A stretch of 64,000 nt of DNA. Origin: Paenibacillus_AM sp052180255. Its GTDB lineage: Bacteria; Bacillota; Bacilli; Paenibacillales; NBRC-103111. The stretch covers positions 4,154,001-4,218,000 of the forward strand of contig NZ_CP197466.1 in assembly GCF_052180255.1 (NCBI RefSeq), read 5' to 3'. Below the pieces are notes generated by a model that was not told the origin of the DNA, searched no databases, and saw nothing but the letters and a program-made list of their open reading frames with translations. A program made the position numbers and the translations under genes. The first letter of the stretch is position 1. Each line of letters starts with the position of its first letter. Of the stretch, positions 54,164-62,095 are shown in pieces.

Positions 54164-54443
54164 AAAAAAAGCCCTCATCCCAAAGGGACGAGAGCTGTAT
54201 GCTCACGTGGTACCACCCAATTCTAGTAAACGCCTCACGGCATTCCCCTCTTCAGGTACGACGCTAAATACGCGTGTATACCCTAGCACGTTAACGGATG
54301 CGGGTTCCGGCGCAGCCTACACCCCAATTGGGTTTCGATGCGCAGCTCCAAGACCATATTCCCCTCGCTTTTTCTTTACTCCTTTTCAGCTGCCGGAGCT
54401 CTCTGTTTAAAGACGTTACGAAAGTACTCTTTCTCATCATTGC
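54164..54443 (-). promoter_or_regulatory. T-box riboswitch leader of the MetRS gene
   Basis: On the minus strand it starts with AATGATGAGAAAGAGTA (typical Stem I base), contains CAGAGAGCTCCGG, and a specifier-like loop GGGGAATATGG with ATG at 54357-54355. The T-box core GGGTGGTACCACG lies at 54218-54206. The terminator stem is GCTCTCGTCCC and GGGATGAGGGC (54193-54171), then TTTTTTT. Uncharged tRNA-Met is expected to favour read-through into the synthetase gene. The exact specifier frame (ATG or TAT) is read from context. Confidence 0.92.
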
Positions 54444-54470
54444 TTTTGAAGTGTTTTCAATTTAATGGAA

Positions 54471-54499
54471 ATTATATATAGCGAAAGTTTTAAAGTCAA
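54471..54499 (-). promoter_or_regulatory. Promoter of the T-box/MetRS transcript
   Basis: -35 TTGACT (54499-54494), 17-base spacer, -10 TATAAT (54476-54471) on the minus strand, about 28 bases before the start of Stem I. Near consensus for SigA. Confidence 0.85.
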
Positions 54500-54530
54500 G
54501 ATGCTAATTTTTGCATGTGACAAGAATATA

Positions 54531-54559
54531 TTGACAAATTTCAGCAATCAAATTATGTT
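54531..54559 (+). promoter_or_regulatory. Promoter of the Fur-controlled ATPase gene
   Basis: -35 TTGACA (54531-54536), 17 bases, -10 TATGTT (54554-54559). The predicted start of transcription is about 10 bases before the Fur box. Confidence 0.7.
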
Positions 54560-54575
54560 ATTAGAGTGTTTTGTT

Positions 54576-54590
54576 TGATAATGATTATCA
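54576..54590. promoter_or_regulatory. Fur box
   Basis: TGATAAT-G-ATTATCA is an exact 7-1-7 Fur palindrome, 49 bases before the start codon of the siderophore-type ATPase and just after its promoter. Fe-Fur binding here would block transcription when iron is sufficient. Confidence 0.88.
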
Positions 54591-54638
54591 ATATCATTTT
54601 TTAAGTGCCTTTACAATTTGAAGGAGGCTGATGGATTC

Positions 54639-55430
54639 ATGGTTCGCTTGTACACGGATGACCTGACAATAGGCTATGGCGAACGCTTCATCGTAAAAGA
54701 TCTTAGCGTACACATTCCAGATAAAAAGATTACGACGATTATCGGAGCAAACGGTTGTGGTAAGTCAACACTGCTCAAAGCCATTACTCGTATTATTCCG
54801 CATCAATCGGGGGCGATTATTCTAGATGGTGCAAGTATTGCCAAAGAAAACACCAAGCTGCTGGCGAAGAAGATGGCCATTCTGCCGCAAACGCCAGAGA
54901 GCGCAAGTGGCTTAACGGTTGGCGAGCTTGTATCGTACGGACGATTTCCTTATCAGTCCGGCATCGGACGGTTAACCGCTCAAGATATTGAGGTCATTGA
55001 CTGGGCACTCGAAGTTACAGGAACCCATTCATTCAAGGATCGATCTATTGATGCTTTGTCAGGCGGACAGAGACAGCGGGTGTGGATTGCAATGGCGCTG
55101 GCTCAGCAGACGGAAATTATTTTCCTGGATGAACCCACTACTTACCTCGATATGGCGCATCAACTTGAGGTATTGGAGCTTTTACAAAAGTTAAATCAAG
55201 AGCAAGAGCGCACGATTGTCATGGTATTACACGATTTAAACCAAGCAGCACGCTTTGCTGACTATATGATTGCGCTCAAGGACGGGCAGATTGTTAAAGC
55301 TGGAACTTGTGAAGAAGTGATCGATCGCGATGTACTAAAAGAAGTGTTCCAGATTGACGCTCAGATCGGATATGATCCACGTACCCTGAAACCGATGTGC
55401 GTAACTTATGACTTAATTAAAGGAGAATGA
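54639..55430 (+). CDS. Iron-siderophore ABC transporter ATP-binding protein (FecE/YusV-like)
   Basis: 263 residues. Walker A GANGCGKST, Q-loop LPQTPES, signature LSGGQRQRVWIAMAL, Walker B IIFLDEPTTYLD and H-loop LHDLNQA are all of the FecE/FhuC iron type. The ATG at 54639 follows AAGGAGGCTGAT; an in-frame TTG at 54618 lies before that site. A Fur box controls it. No binding protein or permease gene is adjacent, so it may be a shared ATPase for several siderophore permeases, as YusV is in B. subtilis. Confidence 0.9.
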   Translation: MVRLYTDDLTIGYGERFIVKDLSVHIPDKKITTIIGANGCGKSTLLKAITRIIPHQSGAIILDGASIAKENTKLLAKKMAILPQTPESASGLTVGELVSYGRFPYQSGIGRLTAQDIEVIDWALEVTGTHSFKDRSIDALSGGQRQRVWIAMALAQQTEIIFLDEPTTYLDMAHQLEVLELLQKLNQEQERTIVMVLHDLNQAARFADYMIALKDGQIVKAGTCEEVIDRDVLKEVFQIDAQIGYDPRTLKPMCVTYDLIKGE

Positions 55431-55436
55431 TCGGCA

Positions 55437-55469
55437 TGAAGCTACTATTCGGGCGCTCCCACACATAAC
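55437..55469 (+). CDS. Ten-codon ORF between the ATPase and the sulfatase
   Basis: ATG at 55437 is preceded by AAAGGAG at about 10 bases and reads MKLLFGRSHT before the stop. It may be a leader peptide, a gene remnant, or chance. The downstream sulfatase has its own TAGGAG site and starts with the same MKL codons. Confidence 0.25.
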
Positions 55470-55503
55470 TTATGGTAAAAATGAACCTAGGAGCGGTGTA
55501 TGC

Positions 55504-57195
55504 ATGAAGCTTGAAAAGCCTAACTTTCTCGTCATCATTGTCGATGAAGAGCGATATCCGCCTGTCTATGAAAGTACAGAAATGCATGAATGGCGAAAGC
55601 TAAATCTCCCCACACAGCAGCTTTTAAAAGAGCATGGGATGGAGTTTCATCGGCATTACATCGGTAGTGCGGCATGCAGCCCGAGTCGTGCCACCCTATT
55701 CACAGGGCATTACCCCTCGCTGCATGGCGTCACCCAAACCACTGGCATTGCCAAACAAGCTTTCGACTCCGACATGTTCTGGCTGGAACGCAATACCGTG
55801 CCTACAATGGGGGATTATTTTCGTGCGGCAGGGTACCAGACCTATTACAAGGGGAAATGGCATATCTCATATGAGGATATTATCATTCCCGGCACACATG
55901 ACAGCTTAAACAGTTACGACGCCATTACCGGTGTCCCTAATCTGGATCGGGAGCAATTATATGATCGCGCCAATCGATTAGACGACTTTGGTTTCTCTAG
56001 TTGGATCGGACCTGAACCTCACGGCAGAGACCCGCGCAACTCCGCTTCCTCTGCAGCAATAGGACTAAGTGGCCGAGATGTCGTATACGGTACAGAAACC
56101 GTGGAGCTCCTTGATACACTCGACCGTAACCAGCAGCAAGATCCGAATGCTCCACCCTGGCTTGTCGTCGCCTCTTTCGTGAATCCACATGACATTGTGC
56201 TGTATGGCGCGATCGCTGAGCAAGTTCCTACGTTTCAGTTCACGGTAGATCCGATGCCGGATGTGCCCCCACCTCCAACCCTGCACGAATCACTTCGTAC
56301 GAAACCGCGCTGCCAGCCTAGTTACCGCGACATCTACCCGCTCGCGTTACAACCTATTCCCAACAAAGAGCATTACCGTAAACTTTATTATCAATTGCAA
56401 AAAAACGCTGATCAGCAGATGCAGCGCGTATTTGAAGCTCTTACAAGGTCCTCGTTCTATGACAATACAATCGTCTTATTCACTTCTGACCACGGTGATT
56501 TACTAGGCGCACACGGCAACCTTCATCAGAAAATGTACTGTGCCTACGAAGAGGTGCTTCATGTTCCTTTTATCATCCACAATCCGCAATTGTTCCCGCA
56601 GCCTGAGCATGTCACGGCACTCACCAGCCACTTGGATCTTCTGCCGACAATGCTCGGACTTGCGAATGTAGATATAGAAGCAATTAATCGCCATTTGCGG
56701 GAACGATTTAGCGAAGTTCAGCCCTTTGTGGGTCGCGATCATTCTTCCGCTATTTACAATCAGAATCCGGCAGCGATAGCGGATGAGACGATTTATTTTA
56801 TGACAGATGACGATATTACCCGCGGTCAGCACCAAATCAATGTGTTAGGTATGCCCTATCCGTCTGTCGTGCAGCCGAATCATATCGAAACCATCATCAC
56901 AACCATCCCGTACTTGGGTACAAGACAGCTGTGGAAGCTATGCCGTTACTTTGATAATCCTCAATTCTGGAGCCAGCCGGGGATCCGAGATTGTACCGAA
57001 ACCGGCCAGATCAAGACAACACCCGAGATGGACGAATATGAACTATATAACCTAACCGAAGATCCGCTTGAAACATGTAATTTAGCCAATCCAGCGTTTG
57101 CAACCTCTCAATCCAAAGGCATCCAAAGTTGGATGATGCAGCAGCTAGATACGCAGCGTAAGCTTAAGCGGCAAGTTCCACAGACCGTCAACTAG
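55504..57195 (+). CDS. Type I sulfatase (alkaline phosphatase superfamily)
   Basis: 563 residues. The formylglycine motif CSPSR starts at Cys58 in SAACSPSRATLFTGHYP, and GKWHIS plus SDHGDLLGAHG supply the other active-site and metal residues. Near the N-terminus the metal motif is VDEER rather than the usual DDQR. No signal peptide is seen, so it is probably cytoplasmic. A formylglycine-generating enzyme or anaerobic maturase is required and is not in the window. TAGGAG lies before the ATG. Possible role in using sulfate esters; it may share the iron-regulated transcript of the ATPase (73-base gap). Confidence 0.88.
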   Translation: MKLEKPNFLVIIVDEERYPPVYESTEMHEWRKLNLPTQQLLKEHGMEFHRHYIGSAACSPSRATLFTGHYPSLHGVTQTTGIAKQAFDSDMFWLERNTVPTMGDYFRAAGYQTYYKGKWHISYEDIIIPGTHDSLNSYDAITGVPNLDREQLYDRANRLDDFGFSSWIGPEPHGRDPRNSASSAAIGLSGRDVVYGTETVELLDTLDRNQQQDPNAPPWLVVASFVNPHDIVLYGAIAEQVPTFQFTVDPMPDVPPPPTLHESLRTKPRCQPSYRDIYPLALQPIPNKEHYRKLYYQLQKNADQQMQRVFEALTRSSFYDNTIVLFTSDHGDLLGAHGNLHQKMYCAYEEVLHVPFIIHNPQLFPQPEHVTALTSHLDLLPTMLGLANVDIEAINRHLRERFSEVQPFVGRDHSSAIYNQNPAAIADETIYFMTDDDITRGQHQINVLGMPYPSVVQPNHIETIITTIPYLGTRQLWKLCRYFDNPQFWSQPGIRDCTETGQIKTTPEMDEYELYNLTEDPLETCNLANPAFATSQSKGIQSWMMQQLDTQRKLKRQVPQTVN

Positions 57196-57196
57196 C

Positions 57197-57565
57197 TTAA
57201 TCCAGACCGTGCAGAGTCTGAAGAGCAGCTTGTTGATCTTGTAAAAAGAACACCTGCTTGCCATGATTGCACTCATAAATGAAATCCTTCAAACTCTTGC
57301 TCGAATAACCACTAAAATCGCCAATAATTGCAATTTTCACTTGATAATTCGTATATTTTTGCAAAATTTCACCTGCAAGCTTCGTACTTAAATCGAAAAA
57401 ATCTTCTATGATATTCGATTTATTAAGAATGATCTTGTTGCAATCATCGGTGTAACTCACTGTTGCCATCAGATCAAGCGCATCTTGAACGCTACCTATT
57501 ACAAGCCCAGAACTTTCAATAATAGCAACCTTGGAGTTGCCTTGTGTATCGATTACGATATTCAT
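57197..57565 (-). CDS. DUF4180 protein
   Basis: 122 residues, soluble. Conserved core: SVQDALDLMATVSY, FFDLSTKLAGEILQKYTNY, IAIIGDFSGYSSKSLKDFIYE and CNHGKQVFF. Matches DUF4180, whose function is unknown. It overlaps the MFS gene upstream by 4 bases, so it belongs to the GntR-MFS operon, and ends one base from the sulfatase stop on the other strand. Confidence 0.83.
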   Translation of the reverse strand: MNIVIDTQGNSKVAIIESSGLVIGSVQDALDLMATVSYTDDCNKIILNKSNIIEDFFDLSTKLAGEILQKYTNYQVKIAIIGDFSGYSSKSLKDFIYECNHGKQVFFLQDQQAALQTLHGLD

Positions 57566-58788
57566 CCTCTCTCCACCTTCCCAATATATCGATTACTTCC
57601 TGCCCCTAGTCCAACGAAGAGCAGCACGACGTCCGCTACCACTAGAATGACAAGCGGCAATGTCCAGTTATGTGTGACGTCATGTAAAAATCCAAACAAC
57701 GGTGGTCCAGCAGCAGCCAGTAAATAACCAACCGATTGCGCCATACCCGATAGCTCAGCAGCTTCGTAAGTGGTTTGCGTACGCAGCGAAAAGAACATCA
57801 TTGCTAGACTAAAAGCGAAGCCGCATGCGATCCCGATCAAGCTCATCCATACCAATAATAACGTGCGGTCCCCTAGCCAAATGTCTGCGATTCCAACACC
57901 GAACAGCACACTGGTCAGTACAACCAACGTCCGCTGATTGTTCATTTTACCTGCAAGTACAGGCACGATAAATGTAAATGGAAGCAGAATCAACTGCATA
58001 ATCGACATCATCCAACCCGCTGAACTAGCGTCTACACCTTTCTCACCCATAATCAAGGGAAGCCACGTAAGGAGGACATAGAAAATCATCGATTGCATCC
58101 CCATGAACAGGGTAACTTGCCATGCCAGCGGGGATTTCCATAATGAGACGTGCGTATCGTTGGCGGTGACTGTTGCAGTTGCCTGAAGCTTGGTGCTGCG
58201 CATTTGTGGCATCCAGAGCAAGATGGACACGAACGCCAAGACTGACCAAATCCCAAGTGCTCCCTTCCAACCCAGACCCAATTGTTCTGCAAAAGGCACA
58301 CTGACACCTGAAGCAATCGCTCCGAATAAATTCATCGAAACGGAATAAATTCCTGTCACAAGTCCGGTATGGTGAGAGAAATTTTGCTTAATAAGACTCG
58401 GCATAAGCACGTTACATATCGAAATAGCCAAGCCTATTAATATTGTACCTACAAATAATGGAATTGCATATGCCGAGGATGAACGTACGCCAATTCCCAT
58501 GACTAGCAGGATCAGCGCCCCAAGCAATGTGGACGCCATCCCAAAGCGCCTTGCAATCTTAGCCGCGAACGGAGAAAGCAGCGCAAACGCTAGTAAGGGC
58601 AGAGTCGTAATTAACCCTGCAAATGTATTAGATAGATGCATCGCATCCCGAATTGTACTTACTAAAGGTCCTACCGATGTTAAAGGAGCTCTTAAATTCG
58701 CCCCGATTAGTATGATTCCAATAATTAGCATCCAGCTTCCACTGGGAAATGCTTTGACACCTGGTGTCTGTTGTGAAGCGCTACTCAT
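57562..58788 (-). CDS. CynX/NimT-family MFS transporter
   Basis: 408 residues, 12 helices. ILIGANLRAPLTSVGPLV at the first helix and GMASTLLGALILL are hallmarks of the CynX/NimT family (cyanate, nitroimidazole or other anion and drug transport). Closest known type is B. subtilis YycB. The start follows the GntR stop by 3 bases, with GGAGATG in the end of that gene. Substrate unknown. Confidence 0.87.
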   Translation of the reverse strand: MSSASQQTPGVKAFPSGSWMLIIGIILIGANLRAPLTSVGPLVSTIRDAMHLSNTFAGLITTLPLLAFALLSPFAAKIARRFGMASTLLGALILLVMGIGVRSSSAYAIPLFVGTILIGLAISICNVLMPSLIKQNFSHHTGLVTGIYSVSMNLFGAIASGVSVPFAEQLGLGWKGALGIWSVLAFVSILLWMPQMRSTKLQATATVTANDTHVSLWKSPLAWQVTLFMGMQSMIFYVLLTWLPLIMGEKGVDASSAGWMMSIMQLILLPFTFIVPVLAGKMNNQRTLVVLTSVLFGVGIADIWLGDRTLLLVWMSLIGIACGFAFSLAMMFFSLRTQTTYEAAELSGMAQSVGYLLAAAGPPLFGFLHDVTHNWTLPLVILVVADVVLLFVGLGAGSNRYIGKVERG

Positions 58789-58791
58789 GTC

Positions 58792-59472
58792 TTATTTCAT
58801 CTCCAAGAAAATATTTCGTAATTCGTTCATGTCCTCCTGCACAGCGAGTGCAGCTTGTTCAGGCTGCTGCGCCAGAATCGCTTGGACAAGCTTTTGATGC
58901 ATGTTCGTTTGCAGCCTTTGACAGCATGTTCCTAGGAAGGACACAATCGATTCTTTTACAACATCAATCAGATGGGTGTAGAGATCCAGCATAATCTGAT
59001 TCCCCGTTGACTCCACAATCGCCAGATGGAATTTCAGATCCGCCTCGATATATAGCTTCAGGTCGGAACTCTTTTTCAAAGATTCACATTGTTCCATGTA
59101 AAAAAGAATCTTCTCCATATCCTGCTCCGTACGGCGCTCGGCAGATAGCCATGCCACCTCACGTTCAATCGCGAAGCGAACTTCCAATGTATCCAGCAAG
59201 CTCGTCTTCTGCAAACGTCTTTGAAACATCGTACCTAATGCACTATTCGAACATACATAAGTGCCGTCACCTTGCTTGGTTCGCAATAAACCTGTATGTG
59301 TAAGAGCTTTAACCGCCTCCCGCAAGGAGTTGCGACTAATGTTAAGCATCTCCATCAGTTCCGGCTCACTTGGTATCTTCTTACCTACAGGCCACTCGCC
59401 TGATTCAATTAATGCTTCCATCTGTTGTACGACTTGCTCCGGTAACGTGAGTCGGGTCGTTTTGATTAGCAT
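58792..59472 (-). CDS. GntR/FadR-family transcriptional regulator
   Basis: 226 residues. GntR winged helix (about 8-72: QVVQQMEALIESGEWPVGKKI, then SRNSLREAVKALTHTGLL) and an FCD effector domain (about 90-215) with the likely metal/ligand residues in EADLKFHLAIVESTGN. GGAGGT precedes the ATG. First gene of an operon with the CynX-type transporter, so it probably controls its own operon in response to the transported compound. Confidence 0.88.
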   Translation of the reverse strand: MLIKTTRLTLPEQVVQQMEALIESGEWPVGKKIPSEPELMEMLNISRNSLREAVKALTHTGLLRTKQGDGTYVCSNSALGTMFQRRLQKTSLLDTLEVRFAIEREVAWLSAERRTEQDMEKILFYMEQCESLKKSSDLKLYIEADLKFHLAIVESTGNQIMLDLYTHLIDVVKESIVSFLGTCCQRLQTNMHQKLVQAILAQQPEQAALAVQEDMNELRNIFLEMK

Positions 59473-59632
59473 AACTCCATACCTCCAAACGTAGGATGTT
59501 TAACTGTTTGTATCATAGCATAAAGCTGAGGATGAAGCATACTCTTATTATTATTTTGTTGATAATGGAAATAAGTAGAATACTATGGCCCTTTGTATCG
59601 TTATAATTAAGTAAGAAGGAGGTTGGAAATTC

Positions 59633-60064
59633 ATGAGTAATCCCAAGCCGCAAAGTTATAACAATCACGCCAAGTTTCATCCGCTGTACCATTTTGTACT
59701 TGCTCCGCTCACCCTCATCCTGTTTATCGCTGCTATTGTATCGATGTTTCAAGAGGACTTTGAATTCAATTCGATCTTACTCGCGGTTCTCTCCCTTTGT
59801 GCAGTGCTTCTAACAGCGCTTTCACGCATATATGCAACCAAGCTGCAAGATCGGATCATTCGCAATGAAGAGGCCGTACGCCATATCCAGCTCACGGGTA
59901 AACCCCTTGATCCAAGACTGAGCTTACGGCAAATTATTGCCCTTCGATTTGCATCCGATGCGGAATATCCTGCGTTATGTGAAAAGGCGGCTCAGACAGG
60001 CATGTCATCTCAATCCATTAAGCAATCGATTAAGAATTGGCGTGCAGACCATCATCGAGTCTAG
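59633..60064 (+). CDS. DUF6526 membrane protein
   Basis: 143 residues. PQSYNNHAKFHPLYHFVLAPLT at the N-terminus and LQDRIIRNEEAVRH after the second helix are typical of DUF6526. Two helices (about 20-38 and 47-66) are followed by a soluble tail of about 75 residues. AAGGAGG lies before the ATG. Monocistronic with a terminator. Function unknown. Confidence 0.8.
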   Translation: MSNPKPQSYNNHAKFHPLYHFVLAPLTLILFIAAIVSMFQEDFEFNSILLAVLSLCAVLLTALSRIYATKLQDRIIRNEEAVRHIQLTGKPLDPRLSLRQIIALRFASDAEYPALCEKAAQTGMSSQSIKQSIKNWRADHHRV

Positions 60065-60074
60065 TCTACACTTA

Positions 60075-60097
60075 AACGGCAGCAATGCCGTTTTTTT
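60075..60097 (+). terminator. Terminator after the DUF6526 gene
   Basis: AACGGCA, loop GCAA, TGCCGTT, followed by TTTTT. Confidence 0.92.
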
Positions 60098-60126
60098 ATT
60101 TGCATTTTACAGGATGAATAAATAAC

Positions 60127-60161
60127 TTACTAAACTTGATAAACTAATTAAAAGTTAGTAA
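60127..60161. promoter_or_regulatory. Inverted repeat before the luciferase-like gene
   Basis: TTACTAA (60127-60133) and TTAGTAA (60155-60161), 21 bases apart, 27-60 bases before the start codon in an AT-rich promoter region. A possible operator for a MarR/HxlR-type regulator; no such gene is adjacent. Confidence 0.4.
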
Positions 60162-60187
60162 AATAGAAATAAAAGGGGGCAGAACTC

Positions 60188-61258
60188 ATGACTGAACGAA
60201 CAACACCTATGGAAATAGGTATTAGTACATTTCTAGAAACAACGCCCAACCCCGCAACTGGCAAAGGGATGAGCCATGCTGAGCGGCTGCGCAATGCGGT
60301 TGAAGAGATCGTATTGGCGGATCAAGTCGGTCTGGATGTCTATGGGATTGGGGAACATCATCGTATTGATTTCGCGGCTTCTGCACCTGCCATTATCCTT
60401 GCAGCAGCAGCTCCAATGACGAAGAATATCCGACTTACGAGCGCTGTTACGGTGTTATCATCCGCCGATCCTGTTCGCGTATTCCAAGACTTTGCAACCC
60501 TTGATGGCATTTCGAATGGTCGTGCTGAGATTATGGCAGGTCGGGGTTCATTCATTGAATCGTTCCCGCTTTTCGGACACAGCCTTGATCATTACGATGA
60601 ATTGTTCGAGGAGAATTTGGAGCTGCTACTTGCACTTCGTGAATCGGAGAAAGTCACTTGGCGCGGCGGTCATCGCCCTGCGATCGAGAATCTTGGTGTG
60701 TATCCAAGACCTGTTCAAGATCCACTACCTGTATGGATCGCAACAGGCGGTAGTCCAGAGTCGGCCATTCGTGCTGGTGTTCTGGGTCTGCCGGTGGTAT
60801 TCGCCATTATTGGCGGCATGCCAGAGCGATTCGCTCCACTTGTTAATCTGTATAAACGTGCTGCCAAAGAAGCCGGACACGATCCAAGCAAGCTTCAGAT
60901 CGCCACCCACTCTCATGGCTATATTGGAGATACGAACGAGCAAGCAGCGGAGAAACTCTTCCCTGCCATGATGGCACAGTTCAACACCATTGGACGCGAG
61001 CGTGGTTGGGCACCTTATACCCGTGCTACGTTTGATGATGCAGCCAGTCTGCGTGGTTCGTTGTATGTCGGTGATCCTGAATATGTCGCTGAGAAAATAG
61101 TGTTGCTTCGCCAAAACCTTGGACTCACTCGCTTCTTCCTACATGCCAACGCTGGCACCATGACACACCAAGAGGTGCTGCGTTCCATCGAACTGTTCGG
61201 CACGAAAGTTGTGCCTATCGTTCGTAAGGAGCTTGCTCGAATGGAAGGCACCGAGTAA
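60188..61258 (+). CDS. LLM-class flavin-dependent monooxygenase
   Basis: 356 residues, bacterial-luciferase-like TIM barrel. Typical stretches: VYGIGEHHRIDFAASAPAI, VLSSADPVRVFQDFATLD, EIMAGRGSFIESFPLFG and LPVWIATGGSPES. Expected to use FMNH2 supplied by a separate reductase; substrate unknown. AGGGGGC lies upstream of the ATG. Single-gene unit ending at a terminator. Confidence 0.88.
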   Translation: MTERTTPMEIGISTFLETTPNPATGKGMSHAERLRNAVEEIVLADQVGLDVYGIGEHHRIDFAASAPAIILAAAAPMTKNIRLTSAVTVLSSADPVRVFQDFATLDGISNGRAEIMAGRGSFIESFPLFGHSLDHYDELFEENLELLLALRESEKVTWRGGHRPAIENLGVYPRPVQDPLPVWIATGGSPESAIRAGVLGLPVVFAIIGGMPERFAPLVNLYKRAAKEAGHDPSKLQIATHSHGYIGDTNEQAAEKLFPAMMAQFNTIGRERGWAPYTRATFDDAASLRGSLYVGDPEYVAEKIVLLRQNLGLTRFFLHANAGTMTHQEVLRSIELFGTKVVPIVRKELARMEGTE

Positions 61259-61281
61259 ACACGGATCCCGGTAAGATATGA

Positions 61282-61315
61282 AAGCGTGCAAGTCTACTAA
61301 GACTGCACGCTTTTT
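61282..61315 (+). terminator. Terminator after the LLM gene
   Basis: AGCGTGCA..GTCT, loop ACTA, AGAC.TGCACGCT, followed by TTTT; also able to act on the convergent TetR transcript only weakly. Confidence 0.88.
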
Positions 61316-61336
61316 GCGTTGAGACAAGTATTTCTA

Positions 61337-61930
61337 TTAAGGCTTCCCACAAATCCCATAGAAGAACATATGAACCATACTCTCAAATAATTTGTCTACA
61401 TCCCCGCTCCGCTCCGCCATCTCCAGCATGACCTCATACTGATTCATATACAGCTGAATAAAAGCTAACGCCCCCTCAACCGTCACACTCTCTGGAATCT
61501 CACCGCTATCTTTCCCCTCCTGAATGATTTGAACGGTCAGAGGGACTGTTTTCTCACTGAACAGCTTCTCGATATATTGGCTCAATTCATGATCTTCCAT
61601 CATGATCTGTCCGATTAGGCGGGGTGGAATTTCCCTATACGTCCCCGTTTTCTGCAAAATAATATGTTCAATCTTCTCCTTAAATGTATGATCTTCATTC
61701 ATGTAAGCCTCAAAATCAGCAATCGCCCTATCGACATAATCCATGAACACTTCACGAACGAGTGCCTCTTTACTTCCAAAATAGTTATAGATCGTCACTT
61801 GCGACACATTGGCCGCCTTCGAAATGTCTGCAATTCGAATCCGCTTCGGATCGGAAGTTCGCATCATCTCCAAAGTGGTTTTCATGATTTTTTCCTTTAT
61901 TAAATTCGCTCTTTTCTCAAAACCGTTCAT
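61337..61930 (-). CDS. TetR-family transcriptional regulator
   Basis: 197 residues from the ATG at 61930, with AAGGAGC about 8 bases upstream; a TTG at 61951 lies before that site. N-terminal helix-turn-helix: RIADISKAANVSQVTIYNYFGSKEALV. The C-terminal ligand-binding domain has no specific match. Divergent from an ABC exporter; two identical-type palindromes lie in the gap, so it probably represses both itself and the exporter. Confidence 0.9.
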   Translation of the reverse strand: MNGFEKRANLIKEKIMKTTLEMMRTSDPKRIRIADISKAANVSQVTIYNYFGSKEALVREVFMDYVDRAIADFEAYMNEDHTFKEKIEHIILQKTGTYREIPPRLIGQIMMEDHELSQYIEKLFSEKTVPLTVQIIQEGKDSGEIPESVTVEGALAFIQLYMNQYEVMLEMAERSGDVDKLFESMVHMFFYGICGKP

Positions 61931-61975
61931 GTTCGTGCTCCTTGCCTGCAAGATTTACATATCATTATGTAATTT

Positions 61976-62001
61976 TGAAATATGAACATAAATATATTTC
62001 A
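61976..62001. promoter_or_regulatory. Putative TetR operator 1
   Basis: TGAAATAT, 10 bases, ATATTTCA: perfect 8-base arms, 46 bases upstream of the TetR start. Same design as operator 2, placed on the other side of the exporter promoter. Confidence 0.7.
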
Positions 62002-62009
62002 TAAATAGA

Positions 62010-62038
62010 TTGACGGAATAGTTTTACAGGTATATTAT
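62010..62038 (+). promoter_or_regulatory. Promoter of the ABC exporter operon
   Basis: -35 TTGACG (62010-62015), 17 bases, -10 TATTAT (62033-62038), between the two palindromes. Confidence 0.78.
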
Positions 62039-62043
62039 AACAT

Positions 62044-62071
62044 ATGAAATATATCATTCATAATATTTCAT
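62044..62071. promoter_or_regulatory. Putative TetR operator 2
   Basis: ATGAAATAT, 10 bases, ATATTTCAT: perfect 9-base arms over the expected transcription start of the exporter operon. Shares the TGAAATAT-N10-ATATTTCA design with operator 1. Confidence 0.72.
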
Positions 62072-62095
62072 TTCTTCATTTCTGGAGGTGCACCC

